From contig JAJZPJ010000173.1 of assembly GCA_021811225.1 (NCBI GenBank), positions 1 through 5,558 of the forward strand: DNA of 5,558 nt, written 5' to 3'. Of this stretch, positions 5,483 through 5,558 are shown piece by piece; position 1 is the first letter of the stretch, and each line of letters opens with the position of its first letter. Below the pieces are notes generated by a model. That model was not told the DNA's origin and ran no database searches. It saw nothing but the letters and a program-made list of their open reading frames with translations. The position numbers and the translations under genes are program-made. Source of the DNA: Pseudomonadota bacterium (GTDB taxonomy: Bacteria > Pseudomonadota > Gammaproteobacteria > Burkholderiales > Rhodocyclaceae).

Positions 5483-5504
5483 GCGCCGACCTTCCGGCCG
5501 GCGC
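5483..5504 (-). terminator. Stable hairpin just after the tRNA 3' end (terminator or processing structure)
   Basis: On the minus strand GCGCCGGCC (5504-5496) and GGTCGGCGC (5491-5483) pair over nine positions with one G-T wobble, closed by a GGAA tetraloop of the stable GNRA class. It begins eight bases after the tRNA CCA. The next bases are AACTTGCC, so the T tract of a standard intrinsic terminator is missing. It may be a weak terminator or protect the tRNA precursor's 3' end before trimming. The reverse direction also lacks a T run. Confidence 0.4.
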
Positions 5505-5512
5505 GTATCGTG

Positions 5513-5558
5513 TGGTGGGCCCGCTGGGACTCGAACCCAGGACCAAAGGATTATGAGT
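5513..5558 (-). tRNA. tRNA with anticodon CAT, 3' part only; probably Ile2 (lysidine type), otherwise elongator Met
   Basis: The reverse complement from the right edge gives the anticodon loop CTCATAA (anticodon CAT at 5555-5553), the 3' anticodon strand TCCTT, a five-base variable region TGGTC, a T arm with stem CTGGG/CCCAG and loop TTCGAGT, the 3' acceptor strand CGGGCCC, discriminator A and an encoded CCA ending at 5513. The D arm and 5' acceptor strand lie outside the window. A CAT anticodon fits initiator Met, elongator Met or Ile2, whose C34 TilS converts to lysidine to read AUA. The loop flanks (ACTCATAAT) and the TTGGTC next to the variable region look closest to the E. coli Ile2 tRNA, and the GGGCCC acceptor differs from typical Met tRNAs. 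I lean to Ile2 at roughly two to one. Confidence 0.9.

Larger units (their letters stand above)
5285..5512. other. Non-coding spacer between the tRNA and the 53-aa gene
   Basis: No supportable protein gene lies in these 228 bp. Reading from the tRNA toward the small gene, it holds the GGAA-capped hairpin, a minor CCCG-GAA-CGGG hairpin near 5464-5454, the candidate promoter, the self-complementary leader and the AGGAGG. An open frame crossing it on the plus strand ends in VGPLGLEPRT, which is the antisense of the tRNA T arm and not a real protein. Confidence 0.6.

Noticed and set aside
5278..5556. Plus-strand 92-codon open frame ending in VGPLGLEPRTKGL
   Set aside because: The ending is the well-known false translation of the antisense strand of a tRNA T arm; the rest crosses non-coding spacer.
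1..5558. Search for mobile elements, CRISPR repeats, toxin-antitoxin or defence genes
   Set aside because: I saw no transposase or integrase motif, no regularly spaced direct repeats, and no tRNA-end duplication that would mark an attachment site. The tRNA T arm has no second copy in the window.

Overview
The window looks like a core-genome segment of a GC-rich Gram-negative betaproteobacterium. The GlyS sequence and the gene order remind me most of Rhodocyclaceae-type genomes (Azoarcus/Thauera relatives); this is inference from remembered family sequences, not a search. A heptose-bisphosphate phosphatase for lipopolysaccharide core synthesis supports an organism with an outer membrane.

Positions 1-5041 hold one tightly packed plus-strand gene string. 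It runs from the last codons of a probable glyQ, through glyS (glycyl-tRNA synthetase beta), gmhB (heptose bisphosphate phosphatase), a PlsC-type acyltransferase, a small ORF, a YgjP/DUF45 zinc-metallopeptidase-like gene, to gloA (glyoxalase I). Junctions are overlaps or abutments (ATGA at 27-30, TAG then ATG at 2154-2159, TGATG at 2688-2692, a 38-bp overlap at 3411-3448, ATGA at 3878-3881), and only 12 bp precede gloA. No promoter is visible inside the string, so one operon with translational coupling is likely. The products serve translation, LPS heptose supply, phospholipid synthesis and methylglyoxal detoxification, so this is a housekeeping operon rather than a single pathway.

The most unusual element in the string is the 156-residue ORF at 3411-3881. 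By hand alignment it is a shortened paralog of the DUF45 protein that follows it, with the HExxH zinc site replaced by R-A-V-A-A. It looks like a tandem duplicate that has become a pseudo-enzyme or is decaying.

Positions 5042-5558 are read from the minus strand. A tRNA with anticodon CAT (probably the Ile2 type) enters from the right edge, with a stable hairpin just after its CCA. About 230 bp of spacer follow, containing a plausible sigma70 promoter and a strongly self-complementary leader. Next comes a 53-codon gene for a Lys/Glu-rich protein that starts at TTG behind a perfect AGGAGG. It converges on gloA. I see no mobile element, CRISPR array, defence gene or prophage gene.
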